A DNA stretch of 64,000 bases from contig JBNKVT010000018.1 in NCBI GenBank assembly GCA_050299335.1, positions 8,144-72,143 of the forward strand, read 5' to 3'. The stretch is from JBNKVT01 sp050299335. GTDB lineage: Bacteria; Pseudomonadota; Alphaproteobacteria; Rhodobacterales; Rhodobacteraceae. Positions 56,101 through 64,000 of this stretch are shown in pieces. Numbering within the stretch: position 1 is the first letter of the stretch; every line of letters begins with the position of its first letter. Under the pieces are notes generated by a model. The model was not told the origin of the DNA and did no database searches. It saw nothing but the letters and a program-made list of their open reading frames with translations. Position numbers and translations under genes: made by a program.

Positions 56101-56346
56101 ATGTCTAAGATTGTCACACTGGCCCTGTTGGCCGCCCTGGCGGGCACGTCAGTTACTGCTGAACCCGAAGCCGAATTGCGGGTCGCCGGGCTCTCCGCCG
56201 CCGAAATTGCCGATGCCGATGCCTTTACGGTCCGAATCTCCGCGACCGCGACACCGGTAGTTATCAGCGACGACGAAGACGGCGTCATCGTCGAGGAAAT
56301 CCTGTCGGTCTACGTGATCGGCAAGGGGATCACGCTGACCAATTGA
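56101..56346 (+). CDS. small secreted protein, Y-V-x-G-K-G-I family (copy B)
   Basis: 81 residues from M-S-K-I-V-T-L-A. Signal peptide cleaved after S-V-T-A (about residue 20). The acidic mature part ends in S-V-Y-V-I-G-K-G-I-T-L-T-N, matching the end of the protein at 55342-55626, while the middles differ. GTG at 56089 would add 4 residues. Function unknown; the shared tail suggests a common recognition or processing element. Confidence 0.72.
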   Translation: MSKIVTLALLAALAGTSVTAEPEAELRVAGLSAAEIADADAFTVRISATATPVVISDDEDGVIVEEILSVYVIGKGITLTN

Positions 56347-56375
56347 GCCGTCGACCTGTTGACAGCGACGATTGC

Positions 56376-57311
56376 CTATCCGGGACGGTTGGTGTGTTCA
56401 TGGTCGCTGTCTTCGGATTCAGCTTGATTCCCGGTTGCGCGACGATCGAACTTATCCTGCAGTTCAGTGAAGATTGACCGGTCCGGACGATTGTCGATAA
56501 CCGACGCCGCTAATTCGCACAAATGCTCAGCATGTCCGGTAAGGTAAAGGTTCAGCGCCTGAACGAACGGGATGCCCCAAAAGGTTTCCCGCAGACGCAC
56601 AATCGCACCGGATTCTGTCGCCGTGATCTGCCAGGAGCGCCGTATCTTCTGCTTTTCCAGCTTTGGGTTTCCAAGCGGGTACTGGAGGATTGTGAAAGAA
56701 TTTGGAGGATTTTCCTCTTCAATCCACGATGAGAATATCAGCATCCCGCCATAGAATTCGGCGCGCATGTTGTCCGTAAAACAGCCCGGATGATCCGGAT
56801 CGAATATCCTTGTCTCCACAAATGGTTCGAACGGCAATGCATCCGGCATAGGCCTCAAAATTCTGTATGCTGCATCCACCAGATTGCCATCGTCAAAGGC
56901 CGTCCATGAGCTTCCGAAAATCTTGGCGCGCCCGGATACAACGACGGGAAATGGCAAAGCCAGGCTTGTCCAGTTGAACTTTCTGGACAGAGTATCGAGG
57001 ATGAGGTAGGTTCCCAATAAAATCCAAAATAGTTCAATTCCATAAATATACAGCTTGTGCCCAGAAATAATCTCGGCGGCATCGAGCGCGCTAATTGTAG
57101 TAAGTAAAAATAGAAGATGGGCGCCACCGACATTCCATATCATCAGAATGCAAACTATTATTAAGGTTGATGTTGCCGAAGTAGCGGCTGCATTCAGAAA
57201 TTCTCCGCCAACGGCGTTGCCTGCAAAGCATGCTACTGCCGTCAGACAAAGCATAGGCCATTGAACCGAAACTCTCCAAGCCCTGGCGCGGAAACGTTTC
57301 GATATATTCAC
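56376..57311 (-). CDS. hypothetical membrane protein of atypical composition
   Basis: 311 residues. Four hydrophobic segments up to about residue 110, then a roughly 170-residue soluble domain with a beta/alpha pattern (W-Q-I-T-A-T-E-S-G-A-I-V-R-L-R-E-T-F-W-G) that might be START-like but is not assigned. The tail is polar and acidic. The DNA is clearly AT-richer than its surroundings, with A/T-ending codons, suggesting acquisition. It starts 5 bases after the lipA stop on the same strand, so it probably shares the lipA transcript. Confidence 0.7.
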   Translation of the reverse strand: MNISKRFRARAWRVSVQWPMLCLTAVACFAGNAVGGEFLNAAATSATSTLIIVCILMIWNVGGAHLLFLLTTISALDAAEIISGHKLYIYGIELFWILLGTYLILDTLSRKFNWTSLALPFPVVVSGRAKIFGSSWTAFDDGNLVDAAYRILRPMPDALPFEPFVETRIFDPDHPGCFTDNMRAEFYGGMLIFSSWIEEENPPNSFTILQYPLGNPKLEKQKIRRSWQITATESGAIVRLRETFWGIPFVQALNLYLTGHAEHLCELAASVIDNRPDRSIFTELQDKFDRRATGNQAESEDSDHEHTNRPG

Positions 57312-57316
57312 TATTT

Positions 57317-58267
57317 TTACCTACCCAGCGATTTTGACCTGGCCTCCCGCAACCGCGCGAAATCGTCGCCGGCGTGATAGCTCGACCGGGTCAGCGGTGT
57401 GGCCGAAACCATCCCGAAGCCCTTGCCATAGGCGGCCCTTTCATAGTCTGCGAACTCGGCCGGTTCGACGAAACGGGCCACAGCGTGGTGTTTCGGGGTC
57501 GGCTGCAGGTACTGGCCGATGGTCAGGAAATCGACATCGGCGGCGCGCAGATCGTCCATCACCTGATGCACCGCCTGCTTGTCCTCGCCGAGCCCGACCA
57601 TGATCCCGGACTTCGTGAAGGCCGCTGGATCGAGCTCCTTCACCCGCTGCAGCAGCCTGAGCGAATGGAAGTACCGTGCCCCGGGGCGGACCTCCGGGTA
57701 GAGACCGGGAACGGTTTCGAGATTGTGGTTGAAGACGTCGGGGCGGGCCGCCACCACTGTCTCCAGCGCCTCCTCCGCGCATTTCAGAAAATCCGGGGTC
57801 AGCACCTCGATGGTCGTCCCGGGGCATTTGCGCCGCACCGCCCGGATCGTCTGGGCAAAATGCTCCGCCCCGCCATCGTCGAGATCGTCGCGGTCGACCG
57901 AGGTGATGACGACATGCTTCAGCCCCAGTTTCTCGACCGCCACCGCGACCCGCCCCGGCTCGAACACGTCGAGCGCATCTGGCCGTCCGGTGGCGATGTT
58001 GCAGAAGGTGCAGCCGCGGGTGCAGATATCACCCATGATCATCATGGTCGCATGGCCCTGCGCCCAGCATTCGCCGACATTTGGACAGCCCGCCTCTTCG
58101 CACACCGTCACCAGCTTGTTGTCGCGCATGATCTTCGCAGTCTCGCGGTAACCTTCCGAGACCGGCGCCTTCACCCGGATCCAGGCGGGTTTGCGCAAGG
58201 TTGGCGTGTCGGGCCGGTGAGCCTTTTCGGGATGGCGCTGGGCGCGGTCGGACAGGTCTCGGGTCAT
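57317..58267 (-). CDS. lipA: lipoyl synthase
   Basis: 316 residues. Radical-SAM motif C-T-R-G-C-T-F-C, and the LipA-specific auxiliary cluster C-E-E-A-G-C-P-N-V-G-E-C. C-terminal R-S-S-Y-H-A provides the serine ligand. Inserts two sulfurs into octanoyl chains to make lipoate. Start at M-T-R-D-L-S (58267); a longer frame to 58378 reads through the region that holds the upstream gene's terminator. Confidence 0.96.
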   Translation of the reverse strand: MTRDLSDRAQRHPEKAHRPDTPTLRKPAWIRVKAPVSEGYRETAKIMRDNKLVTVCEEAGCPNVGECWAQGHATMMIMGDICTRGCTFCNIATGRPDALDVFEPGRVAVAVEKLGLKHVVITSVDRDDLDDGGAEHFAQTIRAVRRKCPGTTIEVLTPDFLKCAEEALETVVAARPDVFNHNLETVPGLYPEVRPGARYFHSLRLLQRVKELDPAAFTKSGIMVGLGEDKQAVHQVMDDLRAADVDFLTIGQYLQPTPKHHAVARFVEPAEFADYERAAYGKGFGMVSATPLTRSSYHAGDDFARLREARSKSLGR

Positions 58268-58377
58268 CGCGGGTCTCGCTAGAGGCGGTTCATGGTCTTC
58301 TACCCTACCGATCCGGGCTTGTCGCGCCAGATCGAAGGACGGATAGCACGGTTGCGCTCGACGCATGGCCACCGGCA

Positions 58378-58414
58378 AGAGAAAAGGGCAAGGGATGGCG
58401 ATCCCCTGCCCTTT
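58378..58414 (-). terminator. intrinsic terminator of the TRAP binding-protein gene
   Basis: Read on the minus strand: AAAGGGCAGGGGAT and ATCCCTTGCCCTTT pair with one G-T wobble around a CGCC loop, followed by TCTCTT. It lies 40 bases beyond the stop of the dctP-type gene and before lipA. Confidence 0.8.
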
Positions 58415-58454
58415 CGGTCTTGACCCGACCGGTCGGGTCGGGCGCTGAACCGGG

Positions 58455-59474
58455 TCAGTTCAGGCGGCCTTCGTTCCAGAGGAAGGTTGTCACGGCTTCG
58501 TAGACCCTGATCGAAAGATCGGATTCGTAGGTGACCGCATTCCATTTCTCCAGCGCAACCACCCGGAATCGGTTGCGTTCCTCCTGCGACCAGTCGTGGA
58601 TGACCACCGTTGGATCCTTGCTGGCCTCGGCAATCGCGATGGCATCGCGTTCCCGTACACCATCGGCATAGACCTGCGCGAAGTCGATGACCGCCTGGGT
58701 GATGATCTCCTGTGACCGCGGCGAGATCTGGTCCCAGATATCCTTGTTGATCGACACGTCGATCAGCGGCATCGAATGGAAGCCGGGATAGACGGGATGC
58801 TTCGCGATCGCATAGAGCCCGCTGTCCCAGTTGACCGAGAACACCGAGTAATCGGCGATTTCCAGGGTCTCGTCCTGAAGACGTTCCTTGACCACGGTCA
58901 GGTCCATATTGGCTGGGTTGGCGCCAAGTTCGCGGAACACGGCCGTCACCATGCCCTCGGGCGCGCGCATATTCAGCCCGCGCAGATCGTCAATCCCGTC
59001 AAGGGGAACCCGCGACACGAAGGCTTCGAGCCCCGGCGTGATCGCGCCGACAAAATGGACGTTGTATGGCGCCATCATCTCTTCCAGCAGCTCCCGACCG
59101 CCGCCTTCATTGATGAACTTTTGCATCTCCTCGGGTCCCGACCAGGCACCGACCGTATCACCGATCAGCCCGAATGCGGGATCCTCATCGTTGAAATAGG
59201 CGATCGATGTCATCTCTCCACCCAGTTTCCCGTCCCGGATCGCAAACAGTGTATCCAGACGGTCAACAACGTCGCCGACGGGGCGCAGGTCGAAGGAGAC
59301 TTCGCCATTTGTCAGGGTCGAAATCGTGTCCGTCCAAGCCTTCCACGCGGTGTAGTTCGGAGAATCGGACGGAGCCGAGGCCTGGAGCACGATATCGATC
59401 TTTGCCGCATGAGCGGAAGAGCCCGCCCAGACCGCAAGGGACACGGCCAGTATCCGGAAAGCATTAATCTTCAT
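58455..59474 (-). CDS. TRAP transporter substrate-binding protein (DctP family)
   Basis: 339 residues. Signal peptide ending near A-H-A-A (residue 23). The binding-protein fold is indicated by V-G-D-V-V-D-R-L-D-T-L-F-A-I-R-D-G, L-D-G-I-D-D-L-R-G-L-N-M-R-A-P-E, and the Arg that contacts carboxylates in this motif. TRAP systems import organic acids using ion gradients. No DctQ/DctM membrane genes are beside it, so it is an orphan here. A DctB/DctD-type pair lies 4-7 kb upstream; any link is speculative. Confidence 0.85.
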   Translation of the reverse strand: MKINAFRILAVSLAVWAGSSAHAAKIDIVLQASAPSDSPNYTAWKAWTDTISTLTNGEVSFDLRPVGDVVDRLDTLFAIRDGKLGGEMTSIAYFNDEDPAFGLIGDTVGAWSGPEEMQKFINEGGGRELLEEMMAPYNVHFVGAITPGLEAFVSRVPLDGIDDLRGLNMRAPEGMVTAVFRELGANPANMDLTVVKERLQDETLEIADYSVFSVNWDSGLYAIAKHPVYPGFHSMPLIDVSINKDIWDQISPRSQEIITQAVIDFAQVYADGVRERDAIAIAEASKDPTVVIHDWSQEERNRFRVVALEKWNAVTYESDLSIRVYEAVTTFLWNEGRLN

Positions 59475-59562
59475 GATCTTATCCTCCGGAAGAGATTGGG
59501 GCACCTGGCCCCCTGTCCGCGTTGCATCAACTGTACTTTCTTCATGTCACTTCCCCTGCCGA

Positions 59563-61131
59563 TCATTCGACCTCATCCACCAACCACACTTCGACACGCC
59601 GATTGATGGCACGTCCGCGGTTGGTATCGTTGCATCCGACGGGCGATATTTCACCAACGCCCACTGCACGCATACTAACTCGATCCGCAAGACCAGGACT
59701 GGCCTGCAGAACACTATCGAGGACAAGATCAGCACGGTTCTGTGACAAAAATACGTTCAACTCGGATTTTCCGACAGAGTCGGTGAACCCGAGAAACACC
59801 ACTTCCTTGCCGTCGAGATTGGCCCCATCGAGGAAGGACGCAAGGCGGATGGTATCGGCCTGGGCGCGGGCGTTGAGCTGGGAAGAGCCGGTATTGAAGC
59901 GGAAGGTCGCAGACAGGCGCTCGGCCGACTGAAGCAGGCCCATCATGTCCTTCAAGGCGTTGAGGTCCTGCCCCGATTCGCTGGTTGCAACGGCGGTCGC
60001 CAGGCGGAATCCCTGCTGATTGATCGGCTGCGACGAGATTTCCTGATCGACAAACCCGATATTGCGCACCGCGTATTGACCGTCCTGGGAGATCACAAAG
60101 TCGAGAAAATCCTTCGGTCCCGGATCAAGCTGCTCGTTGGTGGAATACAGATACAGAACCTGGGCATAGGGGTATTCCTCGGACTTGATCGTGAACGGCG
60201 TCGCGGGGGTCCGGAGACCGCAGGCCTCCTCGATGTCGAGCGCACGGCTGTTGTTCAGTGCTGTATGGCTGGCGAAGCCGATCGCACCGCGTTCCTGCCA
60301 CACGGCCTGGCTGACGGCAGCATCGCTGTCGAGGGCCCTGATGGCCCTGCTGCGGCTCTTGCCATTGGGGGACATGACCAGGTTCTCGAACATCTCGCCG
60401 GTTCCGGTGTCCTCTTCGGTACCGTAGAGCGTGACCGGCAGATCCGGGCCGCCCAGTTGGCTCCAGTTGTCGATTTCACCGGCAAAGACCGCCGCGACTT
60501 CCTCTTCCGAAATCGCGGTCACCGGGTTGTCGGGATGCACGACCACGACAAGCGCATCAAGGGCGACGATATGCTCTTGCTCGATGGATTTCAGATTGCC
60601 GAGACTGGCCGATTGCAGTTGCTCGATCTCGTCATTGTTGGCGCTGCGCGACGCCAGGGCGAAGGTCACCTGCCCCGATCCGACATCATTGATGCCGCGA
60701 TCGGTGTTGGAGGCCGCGACTCGCACGACGGCGGATCCCAGCAGATCCGAACTCAGGCTGACGGTCTGAATGCCGTTGCCGTTGCGGACCACGGAATTCG
60801 TGGCATCGCGGTTGAATGCATAATCCTCGAGCAGTCCTGGAAGAAGCTCATCCGCAAGAACCCGGGATCCGGCCACCGAGAAATCCGTGAATGGTGCGAC
60901 AACCGTCGGGCAGGCCTCGCCCAGACACCGGACGGCTCCGGCCGGAATCTCCATGGTACCGAGACTGGTTACAATCCGATACCGCTTGCCGTCGAAGTCA
61001 GTGAGATCGCCTATGATCGTGATCGACTTGTCTTCTGACTGCAATTCGACAGTTTCGGCCAATACCTGAGTCGCATTTATCACACATGCGGCACAGGTAC
61101 TCGCCAAGATCATCCACCCCTTTTGTCTCAT
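59563..61131 (-). CDS. PstS-like binding domain fused to OmpA peptidoglycan-binding domain
   Basis: 522 residues. Signal peptide to about residue 25. Residues about 85-370 resemble a PstS-type phosphate-binding protein (A-G-S-R-V-L-A, then V-A-A-V-F-A-G-E-I-D-N-W-S-Q-L-G and E-D-T-G-T-G-E-M-F). Residues about 400-522 form an OmpA-type domain (T-F-R-F-N-T-G-S-S-Q-L, G-F-T-D-S-V-G, N-R-G-R-A-I-N-R-R-V-E). The binding unit would be anchored to the cell wall. Start chosen at 61131, 6 bases after AGGAC; no transporter genes adjoin. Confidence 0.85.
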   Translation of the reverse strand: MRQKGWMILASTCAACVINATQVLAETVELQSEDKSITIIGDLTDFDGKRYRIVTSLGTMEIPAGAVRCLGEACPTVVAPFTDFSVAGSRVLADELLPGLLEDYAFNRDATNSVVRNGNGIQTVSLSSDLLGSAVVRVAASNTDRGINDVGSGQVTFALASRSANNDEIEQLQSASLGNLKSIEQEHIVALDALVVVVHPDNPVTAISEEEVAAVFAGEIDNWSQLGGPDLPVTLYGTEEDTGTGEMFENLVMSPNGKSRSRAIRALDSDAAVSQAVWQERGAIGFASHTALNNSRALDIEEACGLRTPATPFTIKSEEYPYAQVLYLYSTNEQLDPGPKDFLDFVISQDGQYAVRNIGFVDQEISSQPINQQGFRLATAVATSESGQDLNALKDMMGLLQSAERLSATFRFNTGSSQLNARAQADTIRLASFLDGANLDGKEVVFLGFTDSVGKSELNVFLSQNRADLVLDSVLQASPGLADRVSMRAVGVGEISPVGCNDTNRGRAINRRVEVWLVDEVE

Positions 61132-61460
61132 TTGGTCCTCCTGGACATCAGTACACACATTTCAAGCGTCACGGGGCCGACCTCGGTCCCGCAGCAGTTC
61201 CCTATACTACCAAACTAATACATCACTTTGCTAATATTTATTATCACCCTGGGAAAGAATCATCCCGATGTGATCGGTCAATCACGCAATCCACAGCCAA
61301 CCTTGCCCCGGTGAAAGCTATCGGCCGTGCGACTGCCTTCCAATTGATTCTTAACAAAAAGATATTTGCTGACATCCGTTTGCGTCCCGTTGCACGATGC
61401 CAAGGGAGCCGCGACGATCCGCCGCCGTCGCAGCGTTAACCAAATCGGATAAAACCCCGA
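61132..61460. other. divergent intergenic region
   Basis: 329 bases between the PstS/OmpA fusion and the VIT1-type gene. AT-rich at 61200-61260, where promoters are expected. No repeat, RNA or gene recognised. Confidence 0.4.
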
Positions 61461-62210
61461 ATGGCCCGAAGGACTGCGCGCATGACCGAACTCCTCGCCG
61501 AGCCAATGAAACACGATCACCAGCTCGGCAAGTTCCAGGAATTCCTCAAGCAAATCGTCTATGGCGGCAATGACGGTATCGTCACCACCTTCGCCATCGT
61601 CGCCGGTTTCGCCGGAGCCGGAGCCGAGGGGGCAGCGCAGGTCGGCGGGTTGGCGGTCTTGCTCTTCGGTCTCGCCAATCTCTTTGCCGATGCCACCGCG
61701 ATGGGGCTGGGAGAGTTCCTCTCGGCCCGTTCAGAGCAGGACGTCTATCGGGCCACGCGGGCCAGGGAATTGCACGAAATCCACGTGAGTTCCGGCATGG
61801 AACGGGCTGATATGATGAAGATACTGGAAGTCAGGGGAATCAAAGGAGAAGATGCGCGCCTCCTGACCGAAATCCTGTCGCGCAATCCCGAATTCATGGC
61901 TGATTTCACGATGCAATACGAGATCGGCATGTCCGATCCCACCGGCGACAACCCGGCGATGAACGGGCTCGTGACCTTCACCGCCTTCGTGGTCCTTGGC
62001 GCCGTCCCCCTGCTCCCCTATTTCCTTCTCGACCCGGTCGAGACCACCTTCCGCCTGTCGGTCCTCGCCACAGCCGCCGCCCTTGTCGCCCTCGGTCTCC
62101 TGCGCTGGAAGGTCACTTCCGAAACCATGGTCCGGTGCGTCGGTGAATCTGTCCTCGTCGGCGGCACCTGTGCTGTCGTGGCTTTCCTCGTCGGGATCAT
62201 CGTCGGATAA
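61461..62210 (+). CDS. VIT1/CCC1-family metal transporter
   Basis: 249 residues. N-terminal F-L-K-Q-I-V-Y-G-G-N-D-G-I-V-T-T-F-A is the VIT1/CCC1 signature. Five transmembrane helices: two before and three after a central cytosolic Glu-rich helical region (E-Q-D-V-Y-R, E-L-H-E-I, M-M-K-I-L-E) that binds metal in plant VIT1. Exports iron or manganese from the cytosol. The start may be the ATG at 61482 (M-T-E-L-L). Confidence 0.88.
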   Translation: MARRTARMTELLAEPMKHDHQLGKFQEFLKQIVYGGNDGIVTTFAIVAGFAGAGAEGAAQVGGLAVLLFGLANLFADATAMGLGEFLSARSEQDVYRATRARELHEIHVSSGMERADMMKILEVRGIKGEDARLLTEILSRNPEFMADFTMQYEIGMSDPTGDNPAMNGLVTFTAFVVLGAVPLLPYFLLDPVETTFRLSVLATAAALVALGLLRWKVTSETMVRCVGESVLVGGTCAVVAFLVGIIVG

Positions 62211-62257
62211 ATCCGGAACTGAAACGGAAAGTCGTTGCGGTCTGTGACGCTAGGATT

Positions 62258-62425
62258 GTGCAAAAAGGTGAAAGTGTCGGTCTTTCCTTCTGTGCGTTTT
62301 TTGCCAACCTTAACGACGATCCCGAGACGCTGAAGCAGGTCGCTGAATGGTGGATCCGCACCCACCGGCTCAATCACTTCGAAAAGGCGGTCAAGATCAG
62401 GCGCATGGTGCTTGCAAACGCTTGA
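62258..62425 (+). CDS. short protein or gene remnant
   Basis: 55 residues from a GTG. The composition is protein-like: conserved-looking K-Q-V-A-E-W-W-I-R-T-H-R-L-N-H-F-E-K-A and a clean stop. The frame stays open upstream (R-K-V-V-A-V-C-D-A-R-I) without any ATG and without a usable ribosome site, so it may be the 3' remnant of a longer gene truncated at its 5' end by the VIT1-type gene. I do not recognise the family. Confidence 0.35.
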   Translation: MQKGESVGLSFCAFFANLNDDPETLKQVAEWWIRTHRLNHFEKAVKIRRMVLANA

Positions 62426-62428
62426 TCG

Positions 62429-63295
62429 TCAGGTCGAACGCCCTGAATACAACCCCGCCCGCGCCGCGAACCGATCCGCCAGAAACGCCATGAGACGGCG
62501 GATGCGCGGGGTCTTGCGCAGGTCGGGATGGGTCAGCAGCCAGATCGGCGGATAGGGCTGCAACGCCTGCCCCTCCAGCCGCCTGAACCCCAGCCCGTCT
62601 CCCAGAAAACACGGCATCCGCGTCACGCCCAGACCGGAACGCACCAGCGCCAGCGCCGCCACCATATCGTCGCAGGTGGCAATGGTTTCGACCTTTCCGT
62701 AGCGCGCGGTAATCTCTGAGGGCAGTTCCCCCTGCCAGGCCGTGAAGGCAATAACCGGCAGCGGCGCGTCCTTTGCGGGCTCTGCAAAACCGGTGCCGTA
62801 ATAAACACCTGAGTGCTGCTCTGCCACTTTGCGCCCCCAAAGGCTCTCGGCCGGCGCTTCGCTCACCCGGATAGCCACATCCGCCTCGCGCCGATGCAGA
62901 TTCAGGACCCGGTTATCGCCAAGCACCTTCAGCGCGATCTCGGGGTTTTGCCGCTTGAAGTCCCGGAAATCCGCCGCCAGCTCGTCGGTGACCAGAAGCG
63001 GCGGTACCGTCACCGCGATCTCTCCGGCCTCACTATCCCCGGCGGCAAGATGCAGGTCCAGCGCCAGCATTTCGGCTTCGACCCGCTCGGCATGATCGGC
63101 AACCTGCGCTCCGGTCTCGGTCGCCACCAACCCAGAGGCGAGGCGCTGGAACAGCTTCTGTCCCAGCTCCGCCTCGGCCCGGTCGAGCTGTCGCGAGACC
63201 GTGGCATGATTGACCCCAAGCGCGCGCGCCGCTGCCGACAACCCGCCCTGACGGCGAATGGCGAGCACATAGCGCAAGGTGTCCCAATCGTTCAT
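62429..63295 (-). CDS. LysR-family transcriptional regulator
   Basis: 288 residues. N-terminal winged helix with L-S-A-A-A-R-A-L-G-V-N-H-A-T-V-S-R-Q-L at residues 19-37. Effector domain from about 90 (I-A-V-T-V-P-P-L-L-V-T, then D-V-A-I-R-V-S). It is divergent from the DUF1330-type gene 101 bases away, the typical LysR-target layout, so it probably controls that gene. Confidence 0.92.
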   Translation of the reverse strand: MNDWDTLRYVLAIRRQGGLSAAARALGVNHATVSRQLDRAEAELGQKLFQRLASGLVATETGAQVADHAERVEAEMLALDLHLAAGDSEAGEIAVTVPPLLVTDELAADFRDFKRQNPEIALKVLGDNRVLNLHRREADVAIRVSEAPAESLWGRKVAEQHSGVYYGTGFAEPAKDAPLPVIAFTAWQGELPSEITARYGKVETIATCDDMVAALALVRSGLGVTRMPCFLGDGLGFRRLEGQALQPYPPIWLLTHPDLRKTPRIRRLMAFLADRFAARAGLYSGRST

Positions 63296-63396
63296 GGCAC
63301 CTTCATTATCGCACAGCCCATGTGTATAGATAGCGAATTTTCACACTGCTCCGGGCGCCCTATCCTTTCGGAAACTCAAAACAAGGAAGCCCGCAC

Positions 63397-63696
63397 ATGA
63401 CCCACTATGCCGTCGTCCAGATCGTCCCCCAGGACGAAACCGCCCTCGCCGCTTACCGCGCCAAGGCGCTCGAGGCCGTCCGCAAGCATGGCGGCGACGG
63501 TTTCGCCGGCGGCTCTTCGGCCGAAACTCTCGAAGATACCGGTGCCGGTGCGACAACCGTCGTCGTGGTCGCCTTCCCGGACGCCGACGCTGCCCATGCC
63601 TGGATCAACGATCCCGAGCTTGCCGACCTGCACGCCTTGCGCCGCAAGGGCGCCAAAAGCACAATCGTCCTTCTCCCACCCTTTCAGCCAAACTGA
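63397..63696 (+). CDS. DUF1330-like small protein
   Basis: 99 residues of dimeric alpha-beta barrel type: Y-A-V-V-Q-I-V-P-Q-D-E-T-A-L-A-A-Y near the start, V-V-V-V-A-F-P-D-A-D-A-A-H-A-W in the middle. Cytoplasmic. Function unknown for most members. Well-placed start with AAGGAAGCCCGCAC upstream. Divergent from the LysR gene. Confidence 0.75.
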   Translation: MTHYAVVQIVPQDETALAAYRAKALEAVRKHGGDGFAGGSSAETLEDTGAGATTVVVVAFPDADAAHAWINDPELADLHALRRKGAKSTIVLLPPFQPN

Positions 63697-64000
63697 CCTC
63701 CCAACACCCACCCCCGCGATTCGGGTCCGGGTCAAGGATCGGCGCAGCCGACCCGCGTAGCGGGCTTGTCCTTGAGGGTAAGGAGGAAAAGAAAACCGTT
63801 TGGGGAACGGTTTTCCCGACGAACGCGAATCGTATCCCCATAATGGACAGGGCGCGTTTAGGGAGCAGTCTGCTCCCTGAACCGCTTCTCTGCAGAATCC
63901 CCAATACCTTCAACCCGCGCTACACCGGCCCATGTCAGCCCAATCTCAGCCAATGGGTAAATGGCCCGCGCCAGCGCGCCGTTCCGACGGGCTCGATGCC
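63697..64000. other. repeat-rich intergenic end of window
   Basis: 304 bases with no gene. Contains the second structured repeat (63732-63842), a hairpin GAAAACCGTT/AACGGTTTTC (63791-63815) that may end the DUF1330 transcript, and a perfect palindrome with arm AGGGAGCAG and centre T (63860-63878). Confidence 0.6.
63732..63842 (-). repeat. dispersed structured repeat, copy 2
   Basis: Inverse copy of the element at 25099-25169. TCAAGGA (63732-63738) pairs with TCCTTGA (63769-63775) around two hairpins, TCGGC-GCA-GCCGA and CCCGC-GTA-GCGGG. The outer flank matching copy 1 (read on the minus strand, GGGATACGATTCGC) lies at about 63826-63840. About 50 bases with their own hairpin (63791-63815) separate flank and junction here, but not in copy 1. 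Confidence 0.8.

Noticed and set aside
63605..63913. 102-codon minus-strand frame at the window end
   Set aside because: It runs through the structured repeat and two hairpins and overlaps the DUF1330-type gene; composition is not protein-like.

Overview
The window reads as the chromosome of an alphaproteobacterium of the Rhodobacteraceae (Roseobacter/Rhodobacter type). It is GC-rich throughout except around 56.4-57.3 kb. Family-typical signs are the dusB-ntrB-ntrC-ntrY-ntrX-trkA-trkH-hfq-hflX run, an ispDF fusion, an RNase E with a long insertion in its S1 domain, a CarD regulator, a DUF1476 (ATPase zeta-type) protein, purS/purQ as separate genes, and NtrC-family regulators without the sigma54-contact motif. 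Only one tRNA gene (Arg, anticodon CCG) was found. No rRNA, CRISPR array, insertion sequence or prophage is visible.

Layout. 0-5.9 kb: end of a lysophospholipase-like gene, SCP2 protein, TPR protein, Suv3-like helicase, S4 protein, ferredoxin FdxA and CarD, closed by a strong terminator. 5.9-13 kb: rne (minus), a roughly 630-base leader region, then PBP1A and prfB. 13-16.7 kb: a small molybdate/tungstate locus (HTH-PBP regulator, MOT1-like permease, TupA binding protein) followed by tRNA-Arg. 16.7-30.2 kb: hisF-hisE, a secreted caspase-like protein, an enoyl-CoA hydratase-like protein, a thioesterase, rplM-rpsI, rnd, a lipoprotein, sufE, hpt, coq10-like, amt, and the overlapping ispDF-pgpA-cinA operon. 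30.3-43.1 kb: the nitrogen-control and potassium cluster through hflX, facing miaA. 43.2-51.7 kb: bioY, purB, an MprF-like membrane protein, the zeta-type protein, then purC, an RraB-like protein, purS, a zinc alcohol dehydrogenase and purQ. 51.7-55 kb: a DctB/DctD-type two-component pair and a 55-residue membrane protein.

55-64 kb is the accessory-looking part. It has two small secreted proteins with the same C-terminal motif, an AT-richer membrane protein behind lipA, a lone TRAP binding protein, a PstS-like/OmpA fusion, a VIT1/CCC1 transporter, a LysR regulator and a DUF1330 protein.

Most of the window is conserved housekeeping. The most interesting signals are: (1) two adjacent small secreted proteins ending in Y-V-(V/I)-G-K-G-I-x3-N; (2) a dispersed intergenic repeat whose two copies differ by compensating changes that preserve a three-way junction; (3) three AAA+ response regulators that all lack GAFTGA, one also with an altered Walker B; (4) the molybdate/tungstate locus, with helically phased TTTATATG repeats between its divergent transport genes; (5) an alcohol dehydrogenase translationally coupled between purS and purQ. 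I could run no searches; all functional names come from recognising motifs by eye.
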